Positions 44,312 through 59,274 of a DNA stretch of 64,000 bases are shown in pieces (the first letter of the stretch is position 1; every line of letters begins with the position of its first letter). Source of the DNA: Mastigias papua (taxonomy: Eukaryota; Cnidaria; Scyphozoa; Rhizostomeae; Mastigiidae). The stretch is taken from assembly GCA_964019165.1 (NCBI GenBank), contig OZ025282.1, forward strand, positions 1,898,501 to 1,962,500. The letters run 5' to 3'. The position numbers and the translations under genes are program-made. The notes under the pieces were generated by a model, which saw only the letters and a list, made by a program, of their open reading frames with translations, was not told the DNA's origin and made no database searches.

Positions 44312-45875
44312 ATTTTAATCTCACAACCCATGTTACCAATCAATAAATCCAATCAACAAATAACAAATGAATTAAAACCGCACGAAAATGCTGCAAATAC
44401 ATAATACTATTCTTTGTGACTAAGCTAAAATGCCAATAAAATAGGTTAATTGGTATTTGAAATTAAAATTGATGCCAAATAATACCCCCATTTAGTAAGG
44501 TTATTTAGTAAGGCCAATGGAAAATTGCTAGTTTATAAAACAATTGACTGATTGAATGGCCACATTATTTTAGCTAAAGCTAAAATAATCTGGCCGGGTG
44601 ATTCCATTATTCACGGCCGTTTAAGACTAAATTGTCTAAAACCAATAAATAACAAATAATCCAAGTCCCATTAAGTAACCCCTATAAGTAAGGTTTATTT
44701 ATTAACGCCAATGGAAAATGGCTAGTTTATAAAAACAATAAAATGTTTTACCAATAAAATTATGCTATAGAATAATAGTTATTTTATATAAGCTAGTGAC
44801 TGAAACCAGTATCACACGACGATACATAAAGCTAACGCTTTATGTAGTATTAGCTGCGCTAATACTAATGCGTCGCGTGGTTTTACTCGCCACTAAACAA
44901 GGTTTAACTTTGTCAAAACCTGCGGTTTTAACTTCGTTAAACCTCGCTTAGTGGCTCGTGGGCAGTGTCTGTAACCAATAAAAGTAATTATTCTACGAAG
45001 TCATAAATAGAATTCCATAAGATAAATGGAAATATGTTTATAATAAATGTTTCTTATGAACAACAAGCATCATAATCCTTGATTTTTTTTCAATACCCAA
45101 TTTAAGAAACCAAGATTAGAGCTTCCGCTCCAATTGAAAAATGAAAATAAAAGAGAACAATCCATGAAACCATAAAATATGTTCCATTAATAACGAAGTG
45201 GTTTTATTATACCATAGGAAGATTTTTTTAAATTATATTAATAATTATTTCCATTGTATTAATCCATTTATTCTAAATTAATACCATTACATTTATATCA
45301 ATATTATTTTCTATTTTATTTATACTAGTCCTTTTTAAACCATTCTCTTATATATTTTATAAATCTATAACATAACTCCATTTCATGTTATTATAACATA
45401 ACTCCATTTCATGTTATTATAACATAACTCCATTTCATGTTATTATAACATAACTCCATTTCATGTTATTATAACATAACTCCATTTCATGTTATTATAA
45501 CATAACTCCATTTCATGTTATTATAACATAACTCCATTTCATGTTATTATAACATAACTCCATTTCATGTTATTATAACATAACTCTATTTCTTGTATCT
45601 ATTTTATTTACACCATTCACTCATTCACACTCAATTCACACCAATCATTTCATAATCCATTTTAATTAACTATTTTAATTAACTATTTTAATTAACTATT
45701 TTAATTAACTATTTTAATCAACCATTCTTATACCTAATTTTATAATTCTGTTATTTTACATTTATTAAATTATACAATCATAATTTATAATAAATTATTC
45801 CATTATTAATTTACACCTCTCTCTACCCCACTTTTACCCATTTTTGCACCAGATATTCCATAATACATTATATAT
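44312..45875 (-). repeat. Right terminal inverted repeat, 1564 bp
   Basis: This is the inverted partner of 23961-25511, longer by one 13-bp unit at 45660-45723. Confidence 0.95.
45367..45584. repeat. 26-bp tandem repeat with 15-bp palindrome, right TIR
   Basis: Mirror of 24239-24456 with the same eight palindromic cores. Confidence 0.93.
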
Positions 45876-45881
45876 GACGTG
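45876..45881. repeat. Target site duplication, right (GACGTG)
   Basis: This directly follows the right terminus and is identical to 23955-23960. Confidence 0.93.
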
Positions 45882-47856
45882 GCCAACCGATAATTCACGC
45901 ACGCATGCGTACTGATGGCAAACAACCCATAATAGAAATGAATAAGTGATGCAGGCCTAAGTCTCAAGAAGAAACAAGTCTTTGTGCGAGAAATCAAACT
46001 AAAGATGTACAATTAAAGAGCCACATTGTGCACACTATCTAATACAAAATCGTGTGTAATATACTTGTGGGTTTACATGTCAGTAGACTTATCTAAATCA
46101 ACTGAAATTACAAATATATTTGTTACTAGACAGCTTCAATATCATAACATTTTGTATATATGATCACATAGCTTGATGTGCTGTGTATACTAATATCTTC
46201 TATAATCTTCAAAGCTTTAAAAACTCTAAGATTATGCCTTCCAGAATATTGGAAAGCTGATCTTTAGTCACTGTACAGTTAATACTTAATATCAACGAAA
46301 TTAAACACCAAACTATGACCGCTATCTGCTTTGTCACATATAATCCATGACACGAACCAGTTTTGTCTGCACTATAGGGCAGAAGCTGTCATGTTGTTTC
46401 AGACCTAAAGGAATGTCATGCAAGGTAGGACGTCCAAACATGCCCTAACATGGTAATTGCGTTACAATCAACCTGACGTCAAAATGTGGTTACAAACAGG
46501 TGAAAGGTGGTCTGTTGATTGACATGCCGATTGACAATCCCAGTTCACATGTGGTCCATCATGCGTCTTCAATGACCTTTTATGAAATAAACGGCTGCCG
46601 ATTGGCTGATGCTAACCTTGCGTAAAACAAGTTCAGGGCAAGTCCCTATCAACTACTCAAAAGGCTGTGGTTCTGATGATTGCAAGACAAGTGGGGTAGA
46701 CGAAATCTGTCATACAGAGCATAGTGTACAGACTCGGGGTCCACGGACACTGGGCTTTTAACCAACCAGCACAGCCACTGTGGCATTGTCCGTGATCGTA
46801 GAGTTACTGAAACTAAGACTGAAAGCGGAGCCTTGAGACCTTAGTTCATCGTTCGAAACTGACATACAAAGATTTTCAATTTCCCAGTTCCGTGATATTT
46901 ATGTTCCTTTCTACTGTACAAGAATGAAGGAAACAAAAACCCAGTAGTAAAAACGAAACTCCAAGAAGTGCTCTCTTCCTTATGTTGCGCTTCAAATGAA
47001 GATTTGCAGAGAATACTAACACTTCCAAATCAGATATGAAGCTCCTAACGCGTTCAGTCACAACATCTTACTCAATATAGACAGAAGTCAACATCAGGCC
47101 AGAGAAATGGTTCATTTGAGAATTGATACTAAAAATGAAACTAAAAACAAAGCGATGCTTAAAACATACTATGGAAAAAAGATTAAAGGAGGAAACTTCA
47201 ATGAAATATTCCATTGCAATAGCCAGCGTCTTGAATGATTACATGAAAATTCAGGGAGGGAAAGTGGGGTATTGATAAACATATGACTTCAGTCCGTTGT
47301 GAGATGGCCAAGGGAAGCTTCAGGACAGAGTTTTAAGCAAGAGTACTCTGTCAGTTTTCCACGATTTCAATCTCATATGATTTCTATGAGCTGCAGCATT
47401 TCAACGATCCTACCTAACGCATGCACTATGAAATAAACATTCTGGGCAAGCTGTCAAGTACACACTTTTGTAACTTTGAAAGCCCCATCTTACGATCAGA
47501 TGTGTTTTCTGATGTATTTACATGATTTTGATTTTGTTAACTTAATATGTTATGTAACACTAATTTTTCCAATAACTGAGCTCCCTAAACAACCTGCCCC
47601 AACATGGACAAACCCCAATAAACATATGCAAATATGCATCAGTCAGTACACAAATGTGGTTCCCCAGCCTCTACAACTATTTCCTAATTACACATATGGA
47701 ATAAAACAGGGTTAAGATACAGCCTAGTAGTACATCTTACAAACAGGTATTGCAACAAACTAGTTACCACAACTTAATTGCAAAATCACAATTGTTGTCA
47801 AAGCAATATTGGTTCAGGGTGTGCATTTGTTCTCTTGTGATATAACAATCTACAAA
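45882..47856. other. Intergenic flank right of the Polinton
   Basis: No gene is recognised. A minus-strand ORF at 46876-47061 has a hydrophobic stretch but no splice or family support. Confidence 0.45.
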
Positions 47857-48100
47857 CAGTGGTTCCCAAATTGTGGTTGGCAGTCCCTCAGCGGGCTGTG
47901 AAGAGGTTAAAAGGAATGCAAGATGCTGCCCACCCTTGTTTGACTTGCTGATTTATTAACCTGTATCACTGTTGATATTTGCTTTCCTGTAAAAGTATTT
48001 TATCATAACATACAATCATCTCTCCATGGGGCTCTGATTAGAAAAAATATGCTGTAGGGAACTGCCATATAAATTAATTTAAAAAGTTTTAGAACCACTG
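47857..48100. mobile_element. hAT-like non-autonomous element
   Basis: The ends CAGTGGTTCCCAAA and TTTTAGAACCACTG are inverted, and CAGTGGTTC is a common hAT end. It is about 244 bp with no ORF; an 8-bp target duplication is not evident. Confidence 0.55.
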
Positions 48101-48202
48101 CTCCAGTTTTGTGAGTGTTTAACTATGTAAATTATGTCATGAAATATCTTGGCAATGGTACGTTTATGTCACAGATGTTTGTCTGTCAATTATCAGCAAA
48201 TA

Positions 48203-50025
<1,823 letters not shown>

Positions 50026-50789
50026 CTCGATGATAGTTTGAGATGAAATCGTCTCTGGTAGAAGAAAGCGTCACCTTTCCTTGTTCCTTCGCTGTCGTTA
50101 ACCAAAGTCAAATGGCCGATTGGATAATTTATGCGCATAATATAACATACTAAGTAGTCGAAAATGATTGGGTGGGTTCCTTTATGGAACAATGCCATAT
50201 TGTCACATTCTATTGAGCTATTTCAATGGATACATGACGTTGGTCCATCTTCTCACAAGGACTTTGCCTTGGATACATGACGTCTTTCCGCTTTCTGGAA
50301 ATTTCGTCATCTTTCAAGTCTCACATCATGCAGCCGTGCAGTGGTCTCTGCGAAGCACTGTAACAATACAATATCACGTTCTGCTAGCACGAGGCTTTAC
50401 ACCAAAAACACGAGTCATTCTTTTCTTCACATGTTCACTCAGTACCTGTTGACTTCAGAAAATCACTAGGTATAATCTTCATACTTTTGTTTATGGTGAG
50501 TATACACAACTATAGGCCATTGCTGAAACATTATATACGCTCAAAAAGTCAACAGTGCTGCTGAGCCTGGGGTAAGACAGAGTAGTAGAAAGTATTTGGG
50601 GAATGGAGGGGCACAGACGTTAAAGGACATTTATAACAAACCCTGCAGTTAAGGGGCCATTCCCTTCACACGTGAAGGAGCCCCCTTATTACAAATTTAA
50701 CTACAAATTTAACTCTAAACCACACATATCGTTTATGACAAGTTAAGTGTTCTGCAAAGCTCTTTGAAGTTTCACGAGGAAAAATTGCC
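50026..50789. other. 5' flank of the Bcl-2-family gene
   Basis: Probable promoter and 5' UTR side. Nothing else is recognised. Confidence 0.45.
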
Positions 50790-51103
50790 TACCGTAAATC
50801 CTCGAATTAGCCCCCCCCTCGAATAAGCCCCCATGCTAGAACTTCAAATTGTTAATAAGCCCCCCCTCGAATAAGCCCCCACCCCAAAGGATGATGAAGA
50901 CTTTGATAAAGAATAATGCCTAAATTTAGACTGTTCTTGTAGTAGTACGGAGAAAAGGAGCTTTGACAATGAGCTTTTTATACGACATTTGTCAAATAAT
51001 TTTTTAAGCCCCCCTCGAAGTAGCCCCCCCTCGAATAAGCCCCCACCCAAAAAGCATCAAAAATAAATAAGCCCCCAGGGGGCTAATTCGAGGATTTACG
51101 GTA
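50790..51103. mobile_element. MITE with TACCGTAAATCCTCGAATTAG termini
   Basis: Near-perfect terminal inverted repeats (CCGTAAATCCTCGAATTAGC at the left, mirrored at the right) are flanked by TA on both sides, which suggests a Tc1/mariner-type mobilisation. The interior carries repeated CCCCTCGAATAAGCCCCC blocks. A decayed relative is at 19771-20068. Confidence 0.85.
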
Positions 51104-51965
51104 GTTGTACATAGAGTTAAGATTCGTAATTTCACAACATTTCAAGTTCTTTTAGGGGTACGATTTAGATCTGCCAATGAGGATGCTTATGAATTATGCA
51201 AATAAAGCTGTACTTATCAACTTCTACACACTATGCAAATAAAGAAATAATTATGCAAATTATCCAGAAAGAATTGTCTCAGCTTAGAATCTAACTTGTC
51301 CCCGACTTTGAAAACTTTCAAAAAAGCATAGCAAACCTCGTAGTTACCTAGTTCTCTCTCATACCATATCTAGCATATGTATGATCATATATATAATTTG
51401 TGTACAATTTGCTTATGGATTGTACTGATTGTAGTTTTATTTTAGTTTTGACGTGTAAACTTAGATAGTTCCTTTGCGTTTGTAAGTTTTTATATTAACA
51501 GGGTACATTGTAGAACAGTTTAACTAAATGCTTTACCCTGTATAAATATTATAGATAAGTAAAGTGAAAATGAAATAAATTAAATTCGCATTGAATTCAT
51601 CGCCTCGCCCTAGGCGCCCTACAGGAACGTGGGGACCGGGGGGGTGTTTGGGCTGTCGCATTGGGTCAGATCAAGTAAAATTTGGTCGTTATATCGTTCA
51701 AATCGGGTAAAATTGGGTCGTTGCATTATTCAAATCATGTACTTTTCCAAGACTTGAAGGCTACATTTAATTTCATTTCAATTTAAAATTCTTTACCCAG
51801 GAATACAGTTCAGTTTGAATAATTGTTTTAGAATAAACCCTGCAACTAAATATAAAAATAACTTATCACAATAATCGTCTAAACCTACAAGTATACAAAA
51901 TACTTATTGATAAAAACTTGAATAGAAAAACGCAAAATTGAAACCAGCCCTCCTTGAATATTTTT

Positions 51966-52087
51966 AATCATGAGCTTTGAGTTTGGCTTTAAATGACTGG
52001 ACGGAAGGAGCTATCAGAATGGAGTTTGTTCCATGTATCACCTCCGCGGAAAGCAAACGAGTTCTGACCAAGTGCTGTTCTCATTCG
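51966..52087 (-). pseudogene. LINE reverse-transcriptase C-terminal fragment
   Basis: The minus-strand reading gives RMRTALGQNSFAFRGGDTWN followed by stops. This resembles the R-x-x-LG-x-x-SF-x-[FY]-RG-x-x-x-WN end of CR1/L2-like non-LTR retrotransposon proteins. It is a short, broken relic. Confidence 0.5.
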
Positions 52088-52100
52088 AAGTATAACTACA

Positions 52101-54955
52101 CACCCCTCCAACTCCAATCAAAGGTTCTCCCGACGTCCATGTTGCCCACGTTATGAGTGACCTATTCAGGCTCAGCAATATTAGAGAAGTGACAGGGCAA
52201 TATGCACACTGTTGTTGACAGTAATAGTGACAGCTTCCGAATCAAAAATGAAGTTGTTATCATGTGATGGTGTTCTTGCAACATCCTACCACTTGGGCAT
52301 GATGAAGATAAGGGAAAGAACTTTTCCACCCTGTCAATATTGCCCCTGGTAAATATAATAAAACCGGATACTTTTAATATCGTATATGTTTTTCTATAAG
52401 GAACAAGTATATAATTTACAGGACCCAGTGTGAAAACACCATGTTAATTCTGCAATGGTTATCCTGTCGTTATTAAACATTGGTGTATTATTATAATTAC
52501 TTTTTTGGTTGAATCGGCAAAACTTAAGAAACATAGAAGATGCCAACGATATGACATGGTAAACAAACAAACATTTACAGAATGTATTGTTTTGATAATG
52601 TTACCAGGAGACGGTGTTATCCAAGAAATCTAAACAAAACACAAAGTTGGCTTCATCCGCAATTATTGTGCCATGGTATGCAAAAACAATAGACTCAAAT
52701 TCCCCTAACTGACTTGAGCCTCTCCCATGAAAATAAACTTTGTAAAGAACCACGCAGCTCATTCAAATTAGTGACAATGAATATTCGAAAGAAAAATACC
52801 TGTTTGAAAGAGATTTTGTGCATGTCATGACAAGAACCTTATCTTATTTTTCCTTTTTCTACTGAAGTACTTCCTTAGAGAAGAAACTGGTTCATTAAAA
52901 TGCGCGCTTTCTGTTTTTGTGCTTTTAACAAGCCGTATTACAAAAAGGTGGCAAAAACTAGTGATAAGAGATTTTATTAGATTATCAGCGATTATCAAAG
53001 TTTCTTTGATCAACTATGTTGTTAATTGGGGTGTTTTTACAGCGAGGAGTGGAACAGGGATCTAAACCTAGGGTGATTTCTAAGGTGGGCTTTCAAAGTC
53101 TCCAAAGTTGTCCATTACAAGCTCAAAAACGCGTTGTTCTTGAAGCTCTTCATGTACTGTGTTCACTTCCCTTTCTTATTTTTCTTATGGCTGGGACTTT
53201 CTCAAGTTTGTATCATTGCTTTTGATACACTTTGATTGTCTGTCAAATTTTGATTACACTATCATTGTTCAGTTTCAGCTAAACTATGATACTTGTATTT
53301 TTGAAAAAGCTGTCGTGCTTGCAAAAAAAGCCGCGCCTACTGTCTATTACCCTGCACCCAGAAAGCCACCTTGGTAAAAATTTAAAAGTCCCCCTGATCT
53401 AGATCTCCCTTTTCCCTTACAATTTTAGCGATTTCTTCCATCTCCCTTGGAAACTTGGCGATTATTGAAAATGATATGTGAGTTGAATCTCTGGGGATCA
53501 ATAGAATCTACTCATCATTGCCACACCCTAAATCATTGACCACGCCCTTTTAGCATAAATCAGATTTTTGGCTAGATCCGCGCCTGCTATTAGATGACAC
53601 TATTCCAGGCTTCCGAATGCATTTGTTAGTTTTTGAGAAGGTTATGATATTGAATGGTTTGAAACCTTTTTTGTAACTATAATCTGTGTGCAGGGTGCCA
53701 GGGACGCCGGAGCAATTGTTGGACAGGGGGTGGGGCCAAAAGGAACGAGAAGACACTGACCAATAAATGCGATGATAGGTATTATTATACTTTCAGTTTA
53801 TGATACCCCCGGTACTTCATTCTGCGGTGTATGCAATATACTGATAAAAATTACGACAGCTGTTCAAATAAAAATTAACTCCATTAAATATTGCAGTATT
53901 ATGCAGTAGAAATAGCAATTAACAATCTAGAATTCGAATGTTAAATGCTCATAGTAAATAAATAATGGAAGTAGAATGTGACGTTAAAGTAGCAGAAAAA
54001 CAATTTGGAAAACATTCTTGTAATATTACACTTTGATCGTCAACGCCGGGGGGCATATTACCCAGAAAAATAGCGTGCACTGTGTAAAAAAAATCACAAA
54101 AATTCACAAAACTGCAAAAATCAATGACAGAAAATCACAAAAATCGCAAAAATCACAAAAAATTAAAAAAGAATAAGGAAATCATATAAACAGTCACAAA
54201 AGTCATAATTTACTTGTATTTATGTAGAGAGTCGCTTATATAAAGGGATTAAAACAGGCACGACGCCCCGGGGGGCTGGGAGCTTCAGCCCCAACTTTGT
54301 GCCAGCCAATAACTTTTCTAGCTTTTATCAAGCAATTTTACTGTTTATAGCGTGCCTGAAGAGGGCACTTTTGTCCACTCTACCCCTCCTCTTCAAGAGC
54401 AGGAGGGGCATTGTCCGTCCATCACCCCAGTGCTCCGACTTCCCTGCATGATGTTGCAAAAGCTCTGTAAAATGGCTCTTTTATTTATTGACATATCTAC
54501 GGCAAATATTTTTGACTGTGAGATTGTTTTTTGACCCTACAGCTGATTGAGCGCTGGTCCTATATTTTATTGATAAGATCCGTGTAGCCTGAATGACATC
54601 AATGTAATACCACAGGGAAACTCGTCTAGGCCTGACCATTTATTATTATCTATTTTGTTGTAAATCTTCTAAACTTTTCATATGGACTCCCTGCTTTTTC
54701 TCGAAACAGGCACTGGTACTTTCCTCTAGAACTTCCCATTTCCCGTTTACGTCATCCTGCCTCTATTTCATGACATGACGCATGTTTCTAAGATAAACAA
54801 GACAAATCAGCGTTCGAAAGAACAGAAACTAGAAAGAACCGAGGGCGTAGAGACGTGGTACAGTTGACAGTTAAATTTGCGCTTTTGAAACTTGAAGTAC
54901 AAACTCTCAGACGAAAGGCTGACAGTGAAGGCTTGTTACGTATCTGACTGCAAAA
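52101..54955. other. Intergenic, no gene recognised
   Basis: An AAAATCACAAA-rich degenerate repeat lies at about 54085-54165. No supported exon was seen. Confidence 0.45.
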
Positions 54956-55757
54956 ATGAAATTCTTTAAGGTGAGTATTTTCCTTTCTGATTTATTTCTT
55001 GTACCCTTCCGATGTGATTACGTTGTGTTCATGTAACTTGGGTTAGGATAATCCCTGTGTGGTTTATTTCACTAGGCTCAATAGTTCTTAGTCATACTTT
55101 CAGCCACTTTATTTTGTGAAGACATGTTCCAGGAGTACCGTTTTGCACATTTCAACAGCGTATCCCAATAGTGAACTTCTCTCCTAGATAAAATTTAGTC
55201 TCTATTTTCTACTCGTCTACCCTGATCCAGTTTAAATTTGTAAAGTTTGAATACAGTGATTTGTCCATCTTGCGTATCGTAATAGCCCAAAATAGATATA
55301 AACCTAAGAAAATCTGTTGAGTTATTGGTCCGCCATTCAAGTTCTTGGACTGTTTTCTAAGAAACATATTAGGCCACACTGTTATAATAGCATTGTATTA
55401 ATCTTTTAGGTACTCTTTCGAAAATCGAAAGGATCAAAGCGACATTCACCTAGATCTGCAGCGGAAGCTACAACTTCCAGTGTGGAGAGTGAGACAGAGG
55501 AAAATAAAAAGGAAAGACCCCGTTCAGCTTCATTTTCAGGTGTAAATATTGATGACAAAGAGAAAATCGATAGACAGTCGCCAAGAACAAACAAACGACG
55601 GAGCAATTCCATGGGGCATAAAGTAAAAAGACGCAGTTCGTTTATTCGTCTTTTTAGAGCTGCAAGAGATATCGGAAGGACTCTTAGGCAAATTGGAGAT
55701 GATTTGGAATCTCGTCACTCACACAGCTCACTGTCAATCAGTTCTCAGCTCAGGTGA
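54956..55757 (+). CDS. Small basic Ser/Arg-rich protein, two exons, unknown
   Basis: Exon 1 (54956-54970) encodes MKFFK before a GTGAGT donor. Exon 2 (55410-55757) follows a TTTTAG acceptor and encodes 115 residues to a TGA, giving 120 aa. The protein is rich in Lys, Arg and Ser (RSASFSG, KRRSNS, KRRSSF sites look like basophilic kinase targets) with an amphipathic segment SSFIRLFRAARDIGRTLRQI near the C terminus. There is no signal peptide or known domain. An AATAAA at 56895-56900 may be its poly(A) signal. Coding status rests on the long open frame and good splice sites. Confidence 0.6.
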
Positions 55758-58700
55758 TTCAAAGAGCTGCTTTTGCGAGTTGACCATATGCCGGGTTTTA
55801 CGGAAATTTGGCTATGAAGTAGCTTTGGTGTGCTGTAGAGACAGCCTTGGCGAGTTAATGCTACATCTTATTACCTACCATGACATTTGAGCATCAGATT
55901 TAGGTCTGAAGGCCGAGAGCCTACATTGTTATTTGAAGCTCCTCTTCATTCCAGATCAAGTCATCTTTAAGAGAAAATGGAACTGTAGAATTTCGATTAA
56001 ATCTTTGATTTATGATGTTACAAATTCTGGTTTATTTTGTATTGCTGTGTGTGGAGTATCAAGGTTGTGTTTGCTGTTCAATAGAAATGTTTATAGCTGT
56101 TATTTTCATATGAGATAAAATAATTCATAGAATACAACTGAATACAGAGAGGTATAAATGATACCTTAATCAATTCCAAACATGATTACTATCAGTAAAC
56201 CACATTTGCAACAAACAATGCAAATTGGTCATAACTATGCTTAGCTTGGTCCCAAATTTGAGGCCAGTCAGCTGGTCACAGGCAGCTATGTTTCCATTTG
56301 TAACAGCAATTGATCACACACAAGTTCACTGTTGATTTTCCCTGCTGTTATGTTGGCAGAGTTAAAGAGCAAAATTTAGGAATGCCTGTAAGTCTAGTCT
56401 AATTGAACCTGTGGCAACAAGCACACAGTATCAATATATTTGATTACAGTTTGAATCTCACTGGTATTTTTGTCTGTTTGATATATTGTGTAAAGGAAGA
56501 TTATTGTCAGTTTATCTTTGTAGAAGTGATAACAGGTTAAAAGTTAAATGGCAGAGAGATGATTTCCAGTTACATTAAAAAAGTGTGTGTTGGTTGTTTG
56601 GTTAATCTTGTGTGATTATTATGTGTGGTATGAAATTGTTTCCCATGGTAGTTAGCAATATATATTTAATTCCAGTTCAAGATTGTAATATATATTTATT
56701 TTCCATGATGATTGGTACTCTCATTTCTGTGTTTGAACCGTGTATCTCTAATAGCCCCCTTGACACACACTACACACCTGCAGCACACTGGTACCTAGTA
56801 ATTGCTCCCTCCCAGCTCATATCACCTGCCTTGTAATGGAACAATGCTGTAATGATTCAAGTTTATGATGGTAATTTAAAAGCCATTTGGAAATAATAAA
56901 CCTGAATTCAAAAGATTATAATACAGTGTTTGTTTGAGTGTAAGAGGAGGCCTGGGGACTATGGACCCCATTCTAGGCAGAACTCCTTTTCATTTGGGTA
57001 CTTTTGTTTACAATAACAGTTTTAACCGAAAATAGCTGCAGCACAATACAAGACAACAATCGACATGGGAAGCCACCGTTGTAACTGTTCGTATTGTTCG
57101 TTTCTTTGATTCACGGGGGCAATCAGTGCAACCCCCAAAATGTAAAGTCCTATGGGCATGTGTGCCTGATAAGTAGAGATTGTTTATTGTCCTAGTTATG
57201 CCTAAGAGTTGCATAAGGGGGGGGGATAACTTGAAAATAGAAAGCTATTGCTGTAACCACTAATGTAAAATATTTTATTGTACTTTACCGGGATGGCTTG
57301 GCTTTACCAATGATTTCCCCCCTGCATTCGGCTTCCATGTGGAGTCAAGCATCATAAAACCGAACAGCTGACCATGATTGTGCTCTATGAAAAATTCATA
57401 CTTCTCGTAAACTAACGAAGCATGACTCACTAGACCTGTATTTAGCTCAGAGCAAATAACGATGTTTTATTCAGTGTGATGAGTCATAAAAATAGCAATT
57501 TATTATTCAAATGTGTATAAGAATCACTCTGATCCATAAGCAAATAGTTGTGTGTAAAGAGGGCGAACAGCAAGGTTATATAATGAAAGCCAATGGCAGA
57601 AGTAGAGAGAGTTTGTAGAGCAACAACTTCTACTTCTTATTGTATCTGTGTGTCCTTTCTATCTGATACAGTCGCTCGGTTCTTTAGGAAAGCAATCACA
57701 AAATTACCAAATGTCCTTCAAGTCACTGCCAACCCTCCCCCTCCTTCTTCAATTACCCTCGCCTCGTCGCTGTTTATTACAAAATTCAATCACTCGATAC
57801 TCGCGCGCTACCCCCCCCCCCCCAAATAAAACTCAATTTTATGTATGTGTAGCACCTACTCTGTACAAAATTATAGTAATGTCAAATTCATCTTCCATAA
57901 CCGACGGTGGGGGGGGGGGGTAAAAGCAAGTACCATTTCCTGGTTGTCGTTGTTTACTTTATCCTGTTACTGTCAGGAACATTTTGTATGAATTCACCCA
58001 AAAGTGATGCATTGATCTATAGACATTGGAATTTGGCTAGCAGGAAATCGTGATTACGCCCAAATTCACGCAGCTTGTAAAAATAGCTTTACAATGTATT
58101 TACATATTCTTACGTCGATAGCCTCTATTGCGAAACTGCATGGCAAGAACAATCGCAAGAATAAATGCCGTCATCATTTCCTGAGCTCATGATCTCTTGA
58201 CCCCCAGAGCTGTTCAAAGACATCCGGATCAAAAGAAATGGCAAAATACTCTACCATCAAGACCCGCCCTGAGCGGAATGCGAAACGATACACACGTACG
58301 ATTGGGTAAGTCCTTCTATTTTAATATTGTACACAGCTACGGGTGAGGTATGGGGATGCGACAACCACCAATATTCTGCCTTTAGTTGGTAAATCATGCG
58401 ATAAAACAGAGAATACAGTTATCTCTATATGTATTCAAAAAGGGCACTTACGTAAATTCAAGAGGGCTTGATTCTAGAAAGTTTCCCGGGGGCTTCCCAC
58501 TCCGCCCCCTTCTCCTTTCTCCCCATTTCAAAATGACCTATGCTGCCACTGGAGAATATTCATACTCTAGCCATTAATATAAACAGGCATTAAAATATAG
58601 TGCCTTCATTGTGAGGAGTGAACTTCATATTTATAGGGCGTGGTCTAAGCAGTAAATGGGCGTTGTCAAAGCACATGTCCTACACGTCGACTCCTAGGTC

Positions 58701-59086
58701 TGAGGTGTTTTCGACAGGACTTTGTTAAAGAATCGAAACTCACAGAAATACATATTGTCAGAGCATCGAAGGGATGGAAGCTCTGAAGACAACGTTCTGC
58801 CTGGGCGATGGACTTTCCGTTGATGTAGGAGAGCTTCATTCGAATTCCAAATACATCTGCCCATTGTGCTAGAGAATTAAGACCTGTAGCACAGAGCGCA
58901 CGCGAGCCAGTATATAAAGGTACTCTCGAATTGTTTATTCTTCCTTTAGTCTTGCACTACATAAAGACTTGTGTTAATACATACTACTATGCAACAAGAT
59001 AATAAGGAAAAAATACAAATGACAAGAAGAAACATCTATACGATGATTTCTCATGATAAATACATATGCAATAATTGAGCATTGCA
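55758..59086. other. 3' flank and intergenic, nothing firm
   Basis: Includes the possible poly(A) site near 56900 and C-rich runs near 57810. A candidate short exon at 58238-58305 is not supported further. Confidence 0.4.
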
Positions 59087-59274
59087 GGGTGGGCAGCATT
59101 CTAGGACGATGGAACAGACCTGCCAAATTTTCTCTCAGCAGAATCTAATATATCTAAACCACCCTACACTACAACGAAGTTAACAAAGAATGGGGAGATC
59201 TGCTCGCGGGCCACAAAAATTGCCTTCACGGGCCGGACTGCTTCCCGCGGGCCATAGGCTGCCCACCACTGGTC
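59087..59274. mobile_element. hAT-like MITE relic
   Basis: The left end CAGGGTGGGCAGCA and the right end (read inverted) CAGTGGTGGGCAGCCTATGG, followed by GCCCGCGGG, match the common hAT MITE end. The 8-bp target duplication is not clear. Confidence 0.6.

Larger units (their letters stand above)
23961..45875. mobile_element. Complete Polinton/Maverick (adintovirus-like) element, 21.9 kb
   Basis: The boundaries are set by inverted termini (ATATATAATGTATTATGG at both ends) and a perfect flanking 6-bp duplication. Inside are family B polymerase, retroviral-type integrase, packaging ATPase, adenain-like protease, double-jelly-roll capsid protein, penton-like protein, fiber-like protein and others. 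This gene set is diagnostic of Polintons/adintoviruses, and 6-bp duplications are what Polinton integrases make. The ORFs are long and mostly intact and base composition is more AT-rich than the flanks, so the insertion looks young. The termini start ATAT, not the AG often quoted for Polintons. Confidence 0.96.

Noticed and set aside
44823..44955. CRISPR-like or tRNA-like interpretation of the TIR palindromes
   Set aside because: Repeats are nested hairpins without spacers, and no tRNA consensus arms are present.
46876..47061. Minus-strand ORF with hydrophobic segment
   Set aside because: No convincing splice partners, no family resemblance, and it is short.
58238..58305. Short ATG-started stretch (MAKYSTIKTRPERNAKRY) ending at a GTAAGT
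   Set aside because: A single donor-like site without a matching downstream exon or known motif.
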